This document shows positions 7,988 to 19,472 of a stretch of 37,169 nt of DNA, piece by piece. The stretch comes from Alphaproteobacteria bacterium (lineage in GTDB: Bacteria > Pseudomonadota > Alphaproteobacteria > Micavibrionales > UBA2020), in NCBI GenBank assembly GCA_016124645.1, contig WGNE01000053.1, positions 1 to 37,169 of the forward strand. The letters run 5' to 3'. The notes below the pieces were generated by a model. It did no database searches, was not told the origin of the DNA, and saw only the letters and a program-made list of their open reading frames with translations. Position 1 is the stretch's first letter. Each line of letters begins with the position of its first letter. The position numbers and the translations under genes are program-made.

Positions 7988-10447
7988 ATGACGGCTGGCT
8001 CGAAAAACTGGCGAGAGCTGACGCAGGAAGAAGGCGGCGCGAAAAGCGCGGTTCCGGCTTCCGGCGGCGGGGCGACCCCGGCTTCCGTCGCGAGCGCCGA
8101 GGATTTCTCCGACGCCTCTTCCGAATTCATCGACGCGCAGATGGCGCTGGCCGCCCCGCGCCGCCTGATGGCCGCGCTGCGCAGCCTCATGCGTTCCGAC
8201 CTTTCCGCCGAGATGAAGCTGGACACCATCACCCAGCTTCTCGCGCATGACCTTCGCGTCGATGATTGCGCCTGCTACATCCTGCGCGCGGGAGAGGTGC
8301 TGGAGCTGCAATCCTCGTCCGCCGCCGCCGTGGCGAAGACCGAATGCCCCGCCGTCAGGTTCCGGGTGGGCGAGGGGCCGGTGGGCGACATTGCGGCCTC
8401 CGCCGCGCCCGTGACGCTGTCGGACATGCCCGCGGGCGCCGGTGAAAAAGAAGCCGCCAACGCCAATTGCTATCATTCCTTCTGCGGCGTGCCCGTCCTG
8501 CGCGGCGGCCGCGTGCGCGGGGTGCTGCTGGTGCAAAGCCGCGCGCGCCGCGCCTTCGGCGAGGAAGTGGTCGATATCCTCCAGACCGTCGCGATGGTGG
8601 CGGCGGAGCTGATCATCTCCGGCGGATTGCTGACAAGGCTCGAGATCAATTCCAGCTCCACCGCGCGCGGCAAGCCCTCCTTGGTCGAGGGCGTCAGCCA
8701 CGGGCGCGGCCTCGCCATCGGCACGGCGGTGCTCTATGAGCCGGTGCTGGAGATGCGGGACATTCTGGCCGAGAACCCGGCGGCGGAAAAGAAACGCCTG
8801 ACCGAGGCGCTTTCCAGCATGCACAGCGCCATCGACCGGATGCTGAACCGCAACGCCGCGCTGCACGGCACGGAAAGCCGCGACATTCTGGAGGCCTACC
8901 AGATGTTCGCGAAGGACCGCGGCTGGCTTTCGCGCATCAAGGCGACCATCGACAAGGGGCTGTCGGCCGAGGCCGCGGTGCAGCGCGTGCAGAACGAGAC
9001 CCGCGCGCGCATGATGCAGATGAACGACGCCTATATCCGCGAGAGGCTGCAGGACCTCGAAGACCTCAGCAACCGCCTGCTCAGCCACCTGCTGAAAAGC
9101 GGGGCGGCGCAGCGCGCGGAAGAAGGCAGGGCGCAGGAACAGGAGCGGGAGCTGCCGGACAACATCATCCTCGTCGCCCGCTCGCTCGGCCCCGCCGCGC
9201 TTTTGGACTACGACCACAAGAAGCTCAAGGGCGTCATCCTCGAAAAGGGCAGCAGCACCAACCACGTCGCCATCGTGGCGCGCGCGCTGGGCATTCCCGT
9301 CGTGGGGCAGTGCGGCGACATCCTCAACTTCATCGTGCCGGGCGATCCCGTCATCGTCGATGGCGACCACGGCGTGGTCTATATCGGCCCTTCCGAGCAT
9401 ATCGTGGAGCTTTACACCCGCAGCATGGAGGCGCGGGCGCGCCGCACCAGCCACTACCGCCGGCAGGTGCAGCAGCAACAGCAAAACAGCGTGACGCTGG
9501 ACGGCATCAAGGTTTCCGTGCAGATGAACGCGGGGCTGATGAACGAGATCGACGCGGTGAACGCGGTGGGCGCGGACGGCGTCGGGCTGTTCCGCACCGA
9601 GCTCGCCTTCATGGGGCTGAAGAAATATCCGCTCGTCGTCACGCAGGCCGCCTTCTACGGCGAGATCATGGACAAGCTGGGCGACAAGCCCGTCGCCTTC
9701 CGCACGCTCGACATCGGCGGGGACAAGCCGCTGCCCTATTTCAAGGCGCCGGAGGAAGACAACCCCGCGCTGGGCTGGCGCGCCGTGCGCATCGGCATGG
9801 ACCGGCCCGCCGTGCTGCGCACGCAGTTCCGCGCCTTCATCCGCGGCGCGCGCGGGCGGGCGGTGAAGATCATGCTGCCCTTCGTGACCGAGGTCGCCGA
9901 GTTCGACCGCGCCCGCGAATTGCTGGAGATGGAAAAGATCCGCGCCACCCAGCACGGACTGCCGCTGCCCGAGAAGATCGAGCTCGGCGTGATGATCGAG
10001 GTGCCCGCGCTGCTCTGGCAGCTCGACGCGCTTTTGAAGACGGCGGACTTCGTTTCGGTCGGCACCAACGACCTCATGCAGTATCTTTTCGCCGCCGACC
10101 GGGGCAACATGAACATCCGCGCGCGCTACGATTCCCTCTCGCCCGCCATGCTGGCGGTGCTGAAAACCATCGCCGACAAGTGCCGCGCGGCGGGGGTTCC
10201 GGTCAGCGTTTGCGGCGAAATGGCGGGCCAGCCGCTGGAAGCTATGGTGTTGATTGCATTGGGTTATCAGTCCCTCTCGGTGCCCGCGCAGGCGGTCGAG
10301 GCGGTGCGGCTGATGGTCCCCAGCCTTGATACGCGCCAGCTTGTGCCGTATCTTGAGCGCCTTATGTCATCGCGGGAGCACAGCCTGCGTTTGCGCCTCT
10401 TGTCTTTCGCGCGCGACCATAAGGTCAAAACAGCAGAATCCGAATAG
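7988..10447 (+). CDS. ptsP: PtsP, nitrogen-PTS enzyme I (phosphoenolpyruvate--protein phosphotransferase)
   Basis: 819 residues from the ATG at 7988, 13 bp after lysC. It autophosphorylates from PEP and passes phosphate to NPr in the regulatory nitrogen phosphotransferase system. After a polar N-terminal stretch (1-50) comes a GAF sensory domain (about 70-205), an enzyme I N-terminal region with the phospho-accepting His426 in STNHVAIVARALGIPVVG, and the PEP-binding barrel (about 500-770) with GLFRTELAFM, the conserved GEMAG loop and Cys742 in VSVCGEM. E. coli PtsP has 748 residues, so this one is extended mainly at its N-terminus. No HPr/NPr or EIIA partner lies in the window. Confidence 0.95.
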   Translation: MTAGSKNWRELTQEEGGAKSAVPASGGGATPASVASAEDFSDASSEFIDAQMALAAPRRLMAALRSLMRSDLSAEMKLDTITQLLAHDLRVDDCACYILRAGEVLELQSSSAAAVAKTECPAVRFRVGEGPVGDIAASAAPVTLSDMPAGAGEKEAANANCYHSFCGVPVLRGGRVRGVLLVQSRARRAFGEEVVDILQTVAMVAAELIISGGLLTRLEINSSSTARGKPSLVEGVSHGRGLAIGTAVLYEPVLEMRDILAENPAAEKKRLTEALSSMHSAIDRMLNRNAALHGTESRDILEAYQMFAKDRGWLSRIKATIDKGLSAEAAVQRVQNETRARMMQMNDAYIRERLQDLEDLSNRLLSHLLKSGAAQRAEEGRAQEQERELPDNIILVARSLGPAALLDYDHKKLKGVILEKGSSTNHVAIVARALGIPVVGQCGDILNFIVPGDPVIVDGDHGVVYIGPSEHIVELYTRSMEARARRTSHYRRQVQQQQQNSVTLDGIKVSVQMNAGLMNEIDAVNAVGADGVGLFRTELAFMGLKKYPLVVTQAAFYGEIMDKLGDKPVAFRTLDIGGDKPLPYFKAPEEDNPALGWRAVRIGMDRPAVLRTQFRAFIRGARGRAVKIMLPFVTEVAEFDRARELLEMEKIRATQHGLPLPEKIELGVMIEVPALLWQLDALLKTADFVSVGTNDLMQYLFAADRGNMNIRARYDSLSPAMLAVLKTIADKCRAAGVPVSVCGEMAGQPLEAMVLIALGYQSLSVPAQAVEAVRLMVPSLDTRQLVPYLERLMSSREHSLRLRLLSFARDHKVKTAESE

Positions 10448-10464
10448 GGACAGCGATATAGCCG

Positions 10465-11616
10465 ATGCCTGAACAAAAGCAGAAGAAGACCGTGGACAGC
10501 AAAGATAAAAAGCGCAAGAAGCCGGGCGGGGAGCCCGCGCCCGCGCAGGAGAACAAGCCGCAGAAGTCGGGCGCGCTGCTGCGCGCCGCGCGGCTGGAGA
10601 AAAAGCTGGACCTCGACGAGATTTCCGCCACCATCAACGTGCGCGTCGCGCAGTTGAAAGCCATCGAGGAAGGGCACATCGACCAGCTGCCCGGCATGAC
10701 CTATGCGCTGGGCTTCGTCAAAAGCTACGCCACGCTGCTCAAGCTCGACCCCGTCGAGATCGTGAACAAGTTCAAGGCCGAGCACAGCGAGACGGCGACC
10801 AAGCCCGAGCTCAACTTCCCAGAGCCGATACCCGAAAGCAAGATGCCCGACCCCTTCATCATCGGTGCGGCCGCGCTGGCGGTCGTGGGGCTGCTCGTCG
10901 CCTGGGCGGTTTTCTCCGGCGGCGACGGCGCCAACGTGCGCACGGCCAGCGACATTCCGCCGCCGCCGCCGCCCGCGGATACCGCCACGCTGCTCGCCCC
11001 CACGCCCGATACCTCGGCGCTGACCGGCGACGTGACCGCGCCGCCCGCCGTCGCCACGCCCGCAACGGCAACCGGCGCGCCGATCGCGACAGGGCCGCTG
11101 AAAACGCCCGTCACCCCGCTTTCCGACGTCGTCGGCGCGGGCGCGGCGGAGACGCCCGACGCGGCGCAGACGGCGGAAGCATCCGCAGAGACGCAAACGT
11201 CCGACGCCACGGCGCAACAGGCGCAAACGCAGGCTCAGGCGCAAGCGCAGGCCACCGTCATCGTGCCGCCGGTCGCAAGCCCGCGCCCGCGCCTCGCGCC
11301 GCATGACGACGGGCTGAACGTCATCAACGTGCACCGCGGCCGCAGCCGCATCACCCTGCAGGCCAAGCAATCTTCATGGGTGCAGATCAGCGACGCGTCG
11401 CAGGCGACGATCTTCAAGCGCGTGCTGCGCCCCGGCGACGAATATTTCGTGCCCGACCAGAAGGGGCTGACCATGGTCACCTCCAACGCCGGCGGGCTGG
11501 AGGTTTTCGTCGATGGCAAGCGCGTGCAGTCGCTGGGCCGCAGCGGGGAGATCATCCGCGGCATCGAGCTCGACCCCGAAGACCTCAAAACCAAGAAAAT
11601 CAGGACGAGGTATTAA
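10465..11616 (+). CDS. rodZ: RodZ-like helix-turn-helix / DUF4115 membrane protein
   Basis: 383 residues with RodZ architecture. A lysine-rich N-terminus is followed by a helix-turn-helix domain (about 34-105) containing [17 protein letters not shown] and [17 protein letters not shown] single membrane segment (131-150, [20 protein letters not shown]) leads to a long Ala/Thr/Pro/Gln-rich linker (about 160-290) and a C-terminal beta domain of the DUF4115 type (about 300-375, with SWVQISDA and GLEVFVDGK). RodZ links MreB to the cell-wall elongation machinery. rodZ directly upstream of ispG is also the E. coli order, which supports the name. It starts 17 bp after ptsP and ends 5 bp before ispG. 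Confidence 0.85.
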   Translation: MPEQKQKKTVDSKDKKRKKPGGEPAPAQENKPQKSGALLRAARLEKKLDLDEISATINVRVAQLKAIEEGHIDQLPGMTYALGFVKSYATLLKLDPVEIVNKFKAEHSETATKPELNFPEPIPESKMPDPFIIGAAALAVVGLLVAWAVFSGGDGANVRTASDIPPPPPPADTATLLAPTPDTSALTGDVTAPPAVATPATATGAPIATGPLKTPVTPLSDVVGAGAAETPDAAQTAEASAETQTSDATAQQAQTQAQAQAQATVIVPPVASPRPRLAPHDDGLNVINVHRGRSRITLQAKQSSWVQISDASQATIFKRVLRPGDEYFVPDQKGLTMVTSNAGGLEVFVDGKRVQSLGRSGEIIRGIELDPEDLKTKKIRTRY

Positions 11617-11621
11617 GAGCC

Positions 11622-12746
11622 ATGTCCGCCGTGCGCCCCTACTGCCAGATACACCGCCGCAAGTCGCGGCAGATTTTCGTCGGCAAGGTGCCGGTGGGCG
11701 GCGACGCGCCGATCACCGTGCAGTCGCTGACCAACACCCTGACCTCCGACGTCAAGGCGACCATCGCGCAGATCCGCGCGCTGGAGGTGGCGGGGGCGGA
11801 CATCGTGCGCGTTTCCTGCCCGGACGAAGCCTCGACCAAGGCGCTGAAGGAAATCATTCCCGAAGTGACCGTGCCCGTCGTGGCCGACATTCACTTCCAT
11901 TACAAACGCGGCATCGAATCCGCGCTGGCGGGGGCCGCCTGCCTGCGCATCAACCCCGGCAACATCGGCTCGGACGAGCGCGTGCGCGAGGTCATCAAGG
12001 CGGCGAAGGACCACAATTGCTCCATCCGCATCGGCGTGAACGCCGGTTCGCTCGAAAAAGACCTGCTGGAGCAGTTCGGCGAGCCCTGCCCGGAAGCCAT
12101 GGTCGCTTCCGCCCTCCGGCACATCAAGATTCTCGAGGACAACGACTTCTTCAACTTCAAGATTTCCTGCAAGGCCTCCGACGTCTTTCTCGCCGTCGCC
12201 GCCTACCAGCAGCTGGCCGAAGCCTGCGACTACCCGCTGCACGTCGGCGTGACGGAGGCGGGGGGCTTGCGTACCGGCACCATCAAGTCCTCCATCGGCA
12301 TCGGCAGCCTGTTGTGGGCGGGAATCGGCGATACCATCCGCGTCTCGCTTTCCGCAGACCCGGTCGAGGAGATCAAGGTCGGGTTCGATATCTTGAAATC
12401 CATGGGGCTGCGCCACCGCGGCGTCAACGTCATCGCCTGTCCTTCCTGCGCGCGCCAGCAGTTCGACGTGATCGAGACCGTGCGCGTGCTCGAAGAACGC
12501 CTCGCGCATATCACCACGCCCATGACGGTTTCGGTCATCGGCTGCGTGGTCAACGGCCCCGGCGAGGCGCTGATGACCGACATCGGCTTCACCGGCGGCG
12601 GGCGCGGCACGCACCAGGTCTATATCGGGGGCCAGACGGCGCACCGGCTGAAGGACGAGAACATCGTCGATCACCTCGTGAAGCTGGTCGAGGAAAAAGC
12701 CGCGGAAATCGAAAAAATCAATGCGCAAGCGGAGGCGGCGGCCTAG
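11622..12746 (+). CDS. ispG: 4-hydroxy-3-methylbut-2-enyl-diphosphate synthase IspG
   Basis: 374 residues from the ATG at 11622. It converts methylerythritol cyclodiphosphate to HMBPP in the MEP isoprenoid pathway, using a [4Fe-4S] cluster. The expected ligands are visible: C273-P-S-C276, C308 and E315 in [10 protein letters not shown]. The N-terminal TIM-barrel half has [17 protein letters not shown] and DIHFHYKRG. It lacks the insertion domain of plant/Chlamydia forms, so it is the short bacterial type. It lies between rodZ and prfA; hisS, which often follows ispG, is absent here. Confidence 0.97.
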   Translation: MSAVRPYCQIHRRKSRQIFVGKVPVGGDAPITVQSLTNTLTSDVKATIAQIRALEVAGADIVRVSCPDEASTKALKEIIPEVTVPVVADIHFHYKRGIESALAGAACLRINPGNIGSDERVREVIKAAKDHNCSIRIGVNAGSLEKDLLEQFGEPCPEAMVASALRHIKILEDNDFFNFKISCKASDVFLAVAAYQQLAEACDYPLHVGVTEAGGLRTGTIKSSIGIGSLLWAGIGDTIRVSLSADPVEEIKVGFDILKSMGLRHRGVNVIACPSCARQQFDVIETVRVLEERLAHITTPMTVSVIGCVVNGPGEALMTDIGFTGGGRGTHQVYIGGQTAHRLKDENIVDHLVKLVEEKAAEIEKINAQAEAAA

Positions 12747-12766
12747 CTGTCCGGTAAGGTGTAACC

Positions 12767-13846
12767 ATGTCGCTCGATCGAAAGCTCGGTCAGGTTCTCT
12801 CCCGCTTTGAGGAAATCGAGTCATTGCTCTCCTCCGGCAAGCTCGCCTCCGACGAATTCACCAAGCTGTCGCGCGAATACGCGGAACTCACCCCCTTCGC
12901 CGAGCTCATCGGCAAGTACCGCAAGGCGCAGGCGGAATACGCCGACCTCGAGACCATGATGAAGGACCCCAAGGCCGACAAGGAAATGCGCGCGCTGGCG
13001 GAGGAGGAATTCTACCGCCTGAAGGAAGAGCTGCCGCAGATGCAGAAGGACATTCAGGTCGCGCTGCTGCCGAAGGACGCGGCGGACGCGAAGAACGCCA
13101 TCCTCGAAATCCGCGCGGGCACGGGCGGGGACGAGGCCGCGCTTTTCGCGGGGGATTTGTTCAACATGTACAAGCGCTACGCCGCCGACCACGGCTGGAA
13201 GGTCGAGGTGCTGGAGCTTTCCGAGAACGACCTCGGCGGCATCAAGCAGCTGGTGGCGGAAGTTTCGGGGCGCGAGGTTTTCGCGCGGCTGAAGTATGAA
13301 TCCGGCGTCCACCGCGTGCAGCGCGTGCCGGCGACGGAGGCGAGCGGGCGCATCCATACCTCCGCCGCCACGGTCGCGGTCCTGCCCGAAGCGGAAGACG
13401 TGGACGTGGACATCAACGAGGCGACGGACCTTCGCATCGACGTCATGCGCTCGGGCGGGGCGGGCGGCCAGCACGTGAACAAGACGGAATCGGCCGTGCG
13501 CATCACCCACCTGCCCAGCGGCATCGTCGTCGTCCAGCAGAACGAGAAATCCCAGCACAAGAACAAGGCCAAGGCGATGAAGATTTTGCGCGCGAAGCTC
13601 TATGAGCTCGAGCGCGAACGCCTCGCCAGCGAGCGTTCCGCCGACCGCAAGGAGCAGGTGGGCTCGGGCGACCGCTCGGAGCGCATCCGCACCTACAACT
13701 TCCCGCAGGGGCGGGTGACGGACCACCGCATCAACCTCACGCTCTACAAGCTCGACCGCGTCATTTCCGGCGAATGCCTCGACGAGGTCATCGACCCGCT
13801 CATCGCCGACGACCATGCCAGCAAGCTGACGGAGATGAGCTGGTGA
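12767..13846 (+). CDS. prfA: Peptide chain release factor 1 (RF1)
   Basis: 359 residues, normal length. It recognises UAA and UAG stop codons and triggers peptidyl-tRNA hydrolysis. The codon-reading tripeptide PAT is at 188-190 ([15 protein letters not shown]) and the catalytic GGQ at 233-235 ([15 protein letters not shown]). PAT rather than SPF identifies it as RF1, not RF2. It starts 20 bp after ispG. Its stop overlaps the GTG start of prmC, the enzyme that methylates the GGQ glutamine, so production of the two is coupled. Confidence 0.98.
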   Translation: MSLDRKLGQVLSRFEEIESLLSSGKLASDEFTKLSREYAELTPFAELIGKYRKAQAEYADLETMMKDPKADKEMRALAEEEFYRLKEELPQMQKDIQVALLPKDAADAKNAILEIRAGTGGDEAALFAGDLFNMYKRYAADHGWKVEVLELSENDLGGIKQLVAEVSGREVFARLKYESGVHRVQRVPATEASGRIHTSAATVAVLPEAEDVDVDINEATDLRIDVMRSGGAGGQHVNKTESAVRITHLPSGIVVVQQNEKSQHKNKAKAMKILRAKLYELERERLASERSADRKEQVGSGDRSERIRTYNFPQGRVTDHRINLTLYKLDRVISGECLDEVIDPLIADDHASKLTEMSW

Positions 13847-14700
13847 GCGCGGGGCGAAAAACAATCCGCGGCCTCGTCGCGGCGGCGGCGGAACAGCTCG
13901 CCGAAGCGGGCGTGGAAACGCCGGAGACGGACGCGCGGCTGCTCATGCAGCACGTCTCGGGCATGAGCCACGCGCAGGTGCTGATGGAGGGCGACACGCC
14001 GGTGGACGCGTCGCAGGCGCATCTCTACCACGAAGCGGTCGCAAGGCGTTTGCAGCGCGAGCCGGTGTCGCGCATCACCGGCACGCGCGGCTTCTGGAAG
14101 TCGGAATTCCGCCTCTCGCCCGAAACGCTGGACCCGCGGCCGGATTCCGAGACGGTCATTGAAAGCGCGCTGAAATACGCGGTGGATATCCCCAAATCCG
14201 TGCTCGACCTCGGCACCGGCACGGGCTGCCTGCTGCTCTCCCTGCTGCTCGAATGGCCGGGGGCGCGGGGCATCGGCGTCGATATCAGCATGGACGCCAT
14301 CGCGACCGCCCGCTACAACGCCAAAAACCTGGGGCTGGAAGACAGGGTCGATTTCGTCACCGGCGATTGGGCCGATTACGCCGCCAATATCGAATTCGAC
14401 ATCGTCGTTTCCAACCCCCCTTATATATCCGCCGCCGAAATGGCCGATCTGGCCCCCGAAGTGGCCTTTTTCGACCCCCTGACCGCCCTTTTGGGCGGCG
14501 AGGACGGTCTGGAGGCCTATCGCGGCATCATTTCCCGCCTGCCGGGCTGGCTGAAAAAGGGGGGCTGGGCGCTGTTTGAAATCGGCCATACGCAGGCGAA
14601 ACCGGTGCGCGAACTGCTTGCGAAGGCCGGTTTCGATGTGGTACAAACGGTGCCGGACCTCTCGGGAAGCGACCGCGTGGTGGTGGCGAGAAGGCGCTGA
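13843..14700 (+). CDS. prmC: Release factor glutamine methyltransferase PrmC
   Basis: 285 residues from a GTG at 13843 that overlaps the prfA stop (GTGA), with GGAG eight bases upstream. No ATG start fits the homologous N-terminus. It uses SAM to methylate the Gln of the GGQ motif in RF1 and RF2. The SAM-binding loop is [16 protein letters not shown]. The catalytic NPPY is at 191-194 ([13 protein letters not shown]). The N-terminal helical substrate-binding domain is present ([20 protein letters not shown]), as is [13 protein letters not shown]. It is the last gene of the lysC run. Confidence 0.96.
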   Translation: MSAGRKTIRGLVAAAAEQLAEAGVETPETDARLLMQHVSGMSHAQVLMEGDTPVDASQAHLYHEAVARRLQREPVSRITGTRGFWKSEFRLSPETLDPRPDSETVIESALKYAVDIPKSVLDLGTGTGCLLLSLLLEWPGARGIGVDISMDAIATARYNAKNLGLEDRVDFVTGDWADYAANIEFDIVVSNPPYISAAEMADLAPEVAFFDPLTALLGGEDGLEAYRGIISRLPGWLKKGGWALFEIGHTQAKPVRELLAKAGFDVVQTVPDLSGSDRVVVARRR

Positions 14701-14767
14701 AAAGACAGCGTATTGTCAAAAACATCTTCCAATCCGCGCCGCGCTTCTGTACCATTAAAGTGTTGCA

Positions 14768-14802
14768 TCTGTCCGAATACAGAGTGTGTGTCCCGATACA
14801 GA
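14768..14802 (+). promoter_or_regulatory. Tandem dyad repeats, putative operator
   Basis: TGTCCGAATACAGA (14770-14783) is repeated as TGTCCCGATACAGA (14789-14802), 19 bp apart, about two helical turns. The first copy is also an inverted repeat (TCTGT-N6-ACAGA, 14768-14783), and the second is nearly one. This looks like a pair of binding sites for a dimeric regulator, within the 224-bp gap between prmC and the DUF4167 gene. Another small dyad, CTGAT-GAAAG-ATCAG, lies near 14840-14855. I cannot name the regulator or place a promoter with confidence. Confidence 0.4.
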
Positions 14803-14924
14803 CAGAAGGCACAGGGGTCTAAGACACGATATAAGATCTGATGAAAGATCAGGGGTTACAGGATATCGCTTGAAAAGCATATCGCTAGACTTGGGGCAAT
14901 TTAAATCGAAGTGAAAAAAATCGC

Positions 14925-15470
14925 ATGAGACACAATCAAAACGGAAGACGTTTTCGTGGCCGCAACAATGGCCAGGGACATCAGAATGGTGGCCACAACA
15001 ACGGAAACGGCAGGCGCGTCAATCCGCGCATGCAGACATTCGACAGCAACGGGCCCGATGTGCGCATCCGCGGCAACGCCCACCAGATCAACGAAAAATA
15101 CGTCGCGCTCGCGCGTGACGCCGCCTCGGCGGGGGACCGCGTCCTTGCGGAAAGCTATTTGCAGCACGCCGAATACTACCAGCGCCTCATCAACGAGATG
15201 ACGGAAGAATACAGCCGCAACAACCCGCAGCCGCAACAGCAATCCCAGCAGCAGCAACCGATGACGGGCAACGAACCGCAGCCCGATATCCCGGAGGACG
15301 CGAAGGAACTGAACGACCTCGATCAGGGCTTCCTTGTCGGCAACAAGCGTCGCGGTAACGGCAAGGGCAACGGAGAAGACGTCTCCGATGCGGCCGAAGT
15401 CGAAGAGGGCGGCGACGAAAAACCCGCCCGCCGCGCCAACGGCCGCGTGCGCGAGGCGGAGACGGCCTGA
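14925..15470 (+). CDS. DUF4167 domain protein, low-complexity and basic
   Basis: 181 residues. Residues 1-35 are rich in Asn, Gly, Arg and Gln (RRFRGRNNGQGHQNGGHNNG), like RNA-binding tails. The conserved DUF4167 core spans about 40-88 (NAHQINEKYVALARDAAS, then AESYLQHAEYYQRL). A Gln-rich run (about 98-113) and an acidic/basic C-terminus follow. DUF4167 is widespread in alphaproteobacteria, often near prmC and clpB as here; its function is unknown to me, and the tail suggests RNA or ribosome association. It has its own long leader and a strong terminator, so it is likely transcribed alone. Confidence 0.8.
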   Translation: MRHNQNGRRFRGRNNGQGHQNGGHNNGNGRRVNPRMQTFDSNGPDVRIRGNAHQINEKYVALARDAASAGDRVLAESYLQHAEYYQRLINEMTEEYSRNNPQPQQQSQQQQPMTGNEPQPDIPEDAKELNDLDQGFLVGNKRRGNGKGNGEDVSDAAEVEEGGDEKPARRANGRVREAETA

Positions 15471-15503
15471 TCGGTTCCCCGTTTAAGCGATATATTCTCA
15501 AGG

Positions 15504-15532
15504 ACGGCGCCTTCGGGCGTCGTTTTCTTTTT
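15504..15532 (+). terminator. Rho-independent terminator after the DUF4167 gene
   Basis: ACGGCGCC (15504-15511) pairs with GGCGTCGT (15516-15523), with one G-T pair and a TTCG tetraloop, followed by TTTCTTTTT (15524-15532). A textbook terminator 33 bp after the stop. Confidence 0.85.
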
Positions 15533-15675
15533 CGAAGGGCAGGCAGGTGAATATTTCTCTATGGCATTGTTTTTCAAAGAAAATTATCCATTAGTGCGCA
15601 TAATATTTTACATATGAAATAAGCTGTGGGATAATTATTTTTACCGCTTTTCAACGGCAGGGATATTGCACGGCG

Positions 15676-16446
15676 ATGTTCAGAAACAAAAAACTTCCCT
15701 TTCCAAAGCCCGAGACGGCAAAAGACGCACCGACGCAGGCCGTCCCGCCGAAGCCCGGCTTCATGAAAAGGGCGCTTGCGCGCAAGGCGCCATGGTACGT
15801 CAAGGCGCTGCGCACCGCGCTGCTGGTGACGGTGGCTTATCCCGCGCTGCAGGTGGGGCTGATGGGCCTGCCGGGCCGGGCGGAAACGCCGGGCGAGCGC
15901 GCGATGCTGCAACCGATATTCCAGAGCGCGGTTGACTACGACAAGGCCCGCGTCCATTCCTCCGCCGCGATGGACTTTCTGGTTAATCCCTTCGGCGGTC
16001 TCCTGACGGATACGGTCTCGCTCGCGCATACGCGCGGCGACGTCATCGTGATGGGACGCGACAGCAACCGTCCCGATTATTCCTCCCCCAAGGTGGACGA
16101 CGAGACGCGGATGATCTTCATCCATGAAAACGTCCATATCTGGCAGTTCCAGAACCGGCCGTTCACGATGACGATGGAGCTCATCGGCGACATGTACAAC
16201 AAGTTGGCGGGCGTCAACCAGACCTATGACTACACGCTCAAGCCCGGTCGCGACCTGCTGGACTATTCGGTCGAGCAGCAGGCCACCATCATCACCGACT
16301 ACTACATGAACGTCAGCAAGGGCAAGCAACCCGAATTCGCGGAAAACAAGGAAAGCGGCGCGGCGCTGAAACAGCTCTATGACAGCACGTTGAAAAACTT
16401 CAAGGCGAACCCCAAGTATATTGCGGGGCGGGGCTTCAAGTTTTAA
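15676..16446 (+). CDS. Uncharacterised membrane-anchored protein with HExxH motif (putative zinc peptidase)
   Basis: 256 residues. A basic, proline-rich N-terminus leads to one hydrophobic segment (about 44-64, ALRTALLVTVAYPALQVGL), followed by a globular part. Residues 147-159 contain IFIHENVHIWQFQ, an HExxH zinc-protease signature (H150, E151, H154). Residues 199-209 contain VEQQATIITDY, where E200 could be the third zinc ligand. HE.xH.WQ...EQQA.I..DY is the layout of poorly described zincin-like proteins near Rhs/DUF4157 types. I infer a membrane-anchored metallopeptidase or an inactive relative; the substrate is unknown. It is preceded by a terminator and an AT-rich 140-bp gap, so it is probably monocistronic. 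Confidence 0.6.
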   Translation: MFRNKKLPFPKPETAKDAPTQAVPPKPGFMKRALARKAPWYVKALRTALLVTVAYPALQVGLMGLPGRAETPGERAMLQPIFQSAVDYDKARVHSSAAMDFLVNPFGGLLTDTVSLAHTRGDVIVMGRDSNRPDYSSPKVDDETRMIFIHENVHIWQFQNRPFTMTMELIGDMYNKLAGVNQTYDYTLKPGRDLLDYSVEQQATIITDYYMNVSKGKQPEFAENKESGAALKQLYDSTLKNFKANPKYIAGRGFKF

Positions 16447-16512
16447 GCGGACAGGAAGCTATCTGCAGTAAAATCAGCAACTTAAACCCGTACCTTCGCC
16501 GTCCGCGTATTT
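16447..16512 (+). terminator. Possible long-loop terminator
   Basis: GCGGAC (16447-16452) pairs with GTCCGC (16501-16506), extended by GAAG/CTTC across a small internal loop, and is followed by GTATTTTT. The loop is over 35 nt, so this is a weak candidate for ending the gene at 15676. Confidence 0.3.
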
Positions 16513-16652
16513 TTCCGTGGTCTGGTCGGCGACCGCGCGCGTATAATGAATATGAAGCGGCTGCCTGACTTGTTTGGGGCCGTTTCCCTGAAACGAAAAT
16601 CCTGGAGGGCGCCGCGATTGCCGGGCCTTCGTCATGAAAGGGAGTGCCTTAT

Positions 16653-19277
<2,625 letters not shown>

Positions 19278-19294
19278 GCTTCGCGCATTTCAAC

Positions 19295-19334
19295 AAAAAC
19301 ACCCTCGCCGGAAAAGCGGGGGTGTTTTTTGTTT
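19295..19334 (+). terminator. Rho-independent terminator after clpB
   Basis: ACACCCTCGC (19299-19308) pairs with GCGGGGGTGT (19316-19325) around a seven-base loop. It is flanked by AAAAA on the left (19295-19299) and a T-run on the right (19325-19330, then GTTT). The flanking A-tract means it could also act on the minus strand for the convergent NlpC/P60 transcript. Confidence 0.85.
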
Positions 19335-19352
19335 CGGCTCGCAAAATTCCGC

Positions 19353-19456
19353 GTCATGCCCGCCTTGCGCGGGCACCCGGCAACGGCGTCCGCCTTTCTT
19401 AACGGCGTGATGTGGTCTTGCTGCCTTCCAGACCCCCGCGCAAGGCGGGGGTGGTG
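19353..19456. repeat. Inverted pair of GC-rich palindromes (REP-like)
   Basis: The first unit has GCCCGC-CTTGC-GCGGGC (19358-19363/19369-19374) within GTCATGCCCGCCTTGCGCGG. The second has ACCCCCGC-GCAAG-GCGGGGGT (19432-19439/19445-19452). The core CGCCTTGCGCGGG recurs in opposite orientation in the two units, so this is a head-to-head pair like a bacterial interspersed mosaic element. It fills the gap between clpB and the convergent NlpC/P60 gene. Confidence 0.55.
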
Positions 19457-19472
19457 GTTTTTGGACGTGAAG

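Noticed and set aside
7895-9955. 686-codon open frame on the minus strand opposite lysC/ptsP
   Set aside because: It spans the boundary of two well-identified genes and has no recognisable domain.
15219-15262. CAG/CAA-rich repeat
   Set aside because: These are glutamine codons inside the DUF4167 gene. There are no direct repeats with spacers, so it is not a CRISPR or microsatellite feature of note.
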